Position numbers and translations under genes: made by a program
Shown here: piece after piece, positions 63,091 to 64,000 of the stretch
How the letters are laid out: each line of letters begins with the position of its first letter
How positions within the stretch are numbered: position 1 is the stretch's first letter
Notes under the pieces: model-generated
Told to the model about the DNA's origin: nothing
What the model saw: only the letters and a program-made list of their open reading frames with translations
Database searches by the model: none
Assembly: GCF_014324365.1 (NCBI RefSeq)
Contig: NZ_QEIG01000014.1
Location: forward strand, 1-64,000
Direction of reading: 5' to 3'
DNA: 64,000 nt
Origin: Algoriphagus sp. AK58
Lineage (GTDB): Bacteria > Bacteroidota > Bacteroidia > Cytophagales > Cyclobacteriaceae

Positions 63091-63105
63091 TTAAACACTG
63101 TTTAA
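63091..63105 (-). promoter_or_regulatory. TetR operator 2 (before tolC)
   Basis: TTAAACACTGTTTAA, a 15-bp palindrome with perfect 7-bp arms, in the tetR-tolC gap and ending 23 bp before the tolC ATG. It is the complement-equivalent of operator 1 at 63768-63782. Confidence 0.75.
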
Positions 63106-63122
63106 TAATTAGTTAAATTTTT

Positions 63123-63740
63123 TTAAAGTCGATCCAGGATTTTGAAAAACTCTTCCAATCCATCTACCACAATTTTGTCCTGCCGGATGGGAAGTACCAC
63201 CTCGCAGCGCTTGCGTATGCTGAGGGAAACCATTCCGTGAACCGTGGACCAGATGAGGTACGATAGTGCTTCGCTGTCATGTCCAGAGAAATGTCCTTCT
63301 CTGATACAGTCATCGATAGTGGACCGTAAATAATTGAATGTTCCACCGCCTTCTTTCCACTGATCGTGCTCGGAGTTGAAAACGTGATCAATGGGCGCTT
63401 CCTTGATAAACATAAGATCATACATATCAGGGTTTTCTAAGGCAAATTCTACATAAATACTTCCCATTGCCTTAAGTCGTTCCATTGGATTTCGGACTGA
63501 GGTCAGGACTTTCATTCGCTCCATCAACTGCAAAAATCCTCCCTGATGCAAGGCATGAAAGATCTCGTTTTTATCTCTGAAATAGTGATAAATAATGCCG
63601 GGGCTGTATTCGATCCGGTCGGCGATGTTTCGTATGGAGGTTTTTTCAAATCCTTTTTCGAGAAAAAGTGCCTTTGCCGCTACCAGAATTCTATCACGAA
63701 GTTCTTCTCGTTCTCGTTCTTTTCGATCTGAAATTCCCAT
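63123..63740 (-). CDS. TetR/AcrR-family repressor of the efflux operon
   Basis: A 205-residue TetR-family repressor. The N-terminal helix-turn-helix spans about residues 15-60 (RILVAAKALFLEKGFEKTSIRNIADRIEYSPGIIYHYFRDKNEI), followed by a helical ligand-binding and dimer domain. It sits directly upstream of the RND operon on the same strand. Matching 15-bp palindromes lie on both sides of its gene, one overlapping its own promoter, so it probably represses itself and the pump until a ligand binds. The ligand is unknown. Confidence 0.9.
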   Translation of the reverse strand: MGISDRKEREREELRDRILVAAKALFLEKGFEKTSIRNIADRIEYSPGIIYHYFRDKNEIFHALHQGGFLQLMERMKVLTSVRNPMERLKAMGSIYVEFALENPDMYDLMFIKEAPIDHVFNSEHDQWKEGGGTFNYLRSTIDDCIREGHFSGHDSEALSYLIWSTVHGMVSLSIRKRCEVVLPIRQDKIVVDGLEEFFKILDRL

Positions 63741-63758
63741 AATTGATTTTTAAACGGT

Positions 63759-63766
63759 CAAAAGTA
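63759..63766 (-). promoter_or_regulatory. -7 box of tetR
   Basis: On the minus strand TACTTTTG fits the Bacteroidota -7 consensus TAnnTTTG exactly, 19 bp upstream of the ATG, directly next to operator 1. No good -33 box is at the normal distance. Confidence 0.55.
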
Positions 63767-63767
63767 A

Positions 63768-63782
63768 TTAAACAGTGTTTAA
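63768..63782 (-). promoter_or_regulatory. TetR operator 1 (upstream of tetR)
   Basis: TTAAACAGTGTTTAA, the same palindrome as operator 2. It is adjacent to the -7 box and 27 bp upstream of the tetR start codon, so bound repressor would block RNA polymerase. Confidence 0.78.
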
Positions 63783-63803
63783 AAAGTCTAATTATTTTCA
63801 AAA

Positions 63804-64000
63804 TTATTTTCTGGAGTCGGAATCTTTCATCTGCTCGCTGTCCCAAGCGTGGTCATTAAGTGAAAATTTCCTGCTCAGTTCTCCGGAGAGAAGGGATTCT
63901 TGCATTTCAATCTGCTTCCTAACCTTGGAAATGTACTCTTTACGGTTGTTTTTAAATTGGACCAATACCTTCAGGGCTTCCTCATCGTAATCCCTGAATT
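63804..64000 (-). CDS. C-terminal fragment of an unidentified protein (runs off the right edge)
   Basis: The last 64 codons of a minus-strand gene whose beginning is beyond the window. The visible part is charged and helical (YDEEALKVLVQFKNNRKEYISK) and ends DSEQMKDSDSRK before TAA at 63804-63806. I do not recognise it. It stops 21 bp from operator 1 and so lies directly upstream of tetR. Confidence 0.6.
   Translation of the reverse strand, partial: FRDYDEEALKVLVQFKNNRKEYISKVRKQIEMQESLLSGELSRKFSLNDHAWDSEQMKDSDSRK

Noticed and set aside
63069..63098. TolC starting at GTG 63098
   Set aside because: That codon lies inside the palindromic operator, and the ATG at 63068 gives a proper signal peptide.
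1..64000. CRISPR arrays, rRNA, transposases, restriction systems, toxin-antitoxin pairs
   Set aside because: Looked for and not seen; no regularly spaced direct repeats and no matching protein families.

Overview
The window looks like chromosomal DNA from a Bacteroidota bacterium of the Cytophagales, most like Cyclobacteriaceae/Algoriphagus. This is inferred from family content: a histone H1-like mini-protein, a serine palmitoyltransferase-type oxoamine synthase, Mpl, bifunctional nuclease with a UVR tail, etfBA, TruC, many exported peptidases, and Bacteroidota-style -7 boxes (TAnnTTTG). No marker gene settles the genus. I see no prophage, integrase, transposase, CRISPR array or rRNA. Nearly all of it is ordinary, densely packed core and exported-enzyme genes.

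Layout. 1-180: tRNA-Asp(GTC) and a degenerate second copy carrying a palindrome. 377-3638: accA, then a tightly overlapping lipid-flavoured trio (MBL hydrolase, patatin, acyltransferase) behind a hairpin. 3705-7008 (minus): secreted lipase, formylglycine-generating-enzyme lipoprotein, HTH regulator. 7009-7666: gene-free. 7667-10530 (minus): membrane hydroxylase, ferritin, M28 peptidase. 10598-14201 (plus): DinB, PhzF, K+ channel, S10 peptidase. 14306-16696 (minus): K+/H+ antiporter, GluQ-RS. 16811-18872: three exported proteins of little-known function. 18873-22522: thioesterase-like protein, M48 peptidase, DnaQ-like exonuclease overlapping mpl. 22664-30738: membrane protein, dnaB, MDR oxidoreductase, a duplicated-motif hypothetical, TPR protein, etfBA, bifunctional nuclease, nucleoside transporter. 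30913-38769: M28 peptidase, truC, mnmA, arfB, elaA, gamma-glutamyltransferase, CarboxypepD-reg protein. 38939-43595: DEAD helicase, endolysin-like muramidase, DinB, TspO-like protein, APC permease. 43681-50430: giant BNR-repeat protein, M1 peptidase, histone H1-like protein, SPT-like synthase. 50612-54820: accC, DUF1015, maf, AAA ATPase. 54873-57169 (minus): NAPE-PLD-like hydrolase, small lipocalin-like protein, CAP protein. 57297-63740 (minus): a TetR-controlled RND efflux operon (tetR, tolC, adaptor, RND pump, ACP-like protein). A gene fragment runs off the right edge.

The least explained signals are not protein genes. Three intergenic spacers hold long imperfect hairpins whose arms are themselves built from short repeated words (20283-20335, 33225-33268, 34583-34675), and two more hold related phrase-like direct repeats. 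The best regulatory signal is a pair of 15-bp palindromes bracketing tetR; one abuts a -7 box and the other sits before tolC. Among proteins, the most intriguing are an acyl-carrier-protein-like product without the phosphopantetheine serine at the end of the RND operon, a 163-residue protein built from two copies of a GDxLV...YE unit, and a formylglycine-generating enzyme that keeps both catalytic cysteines.
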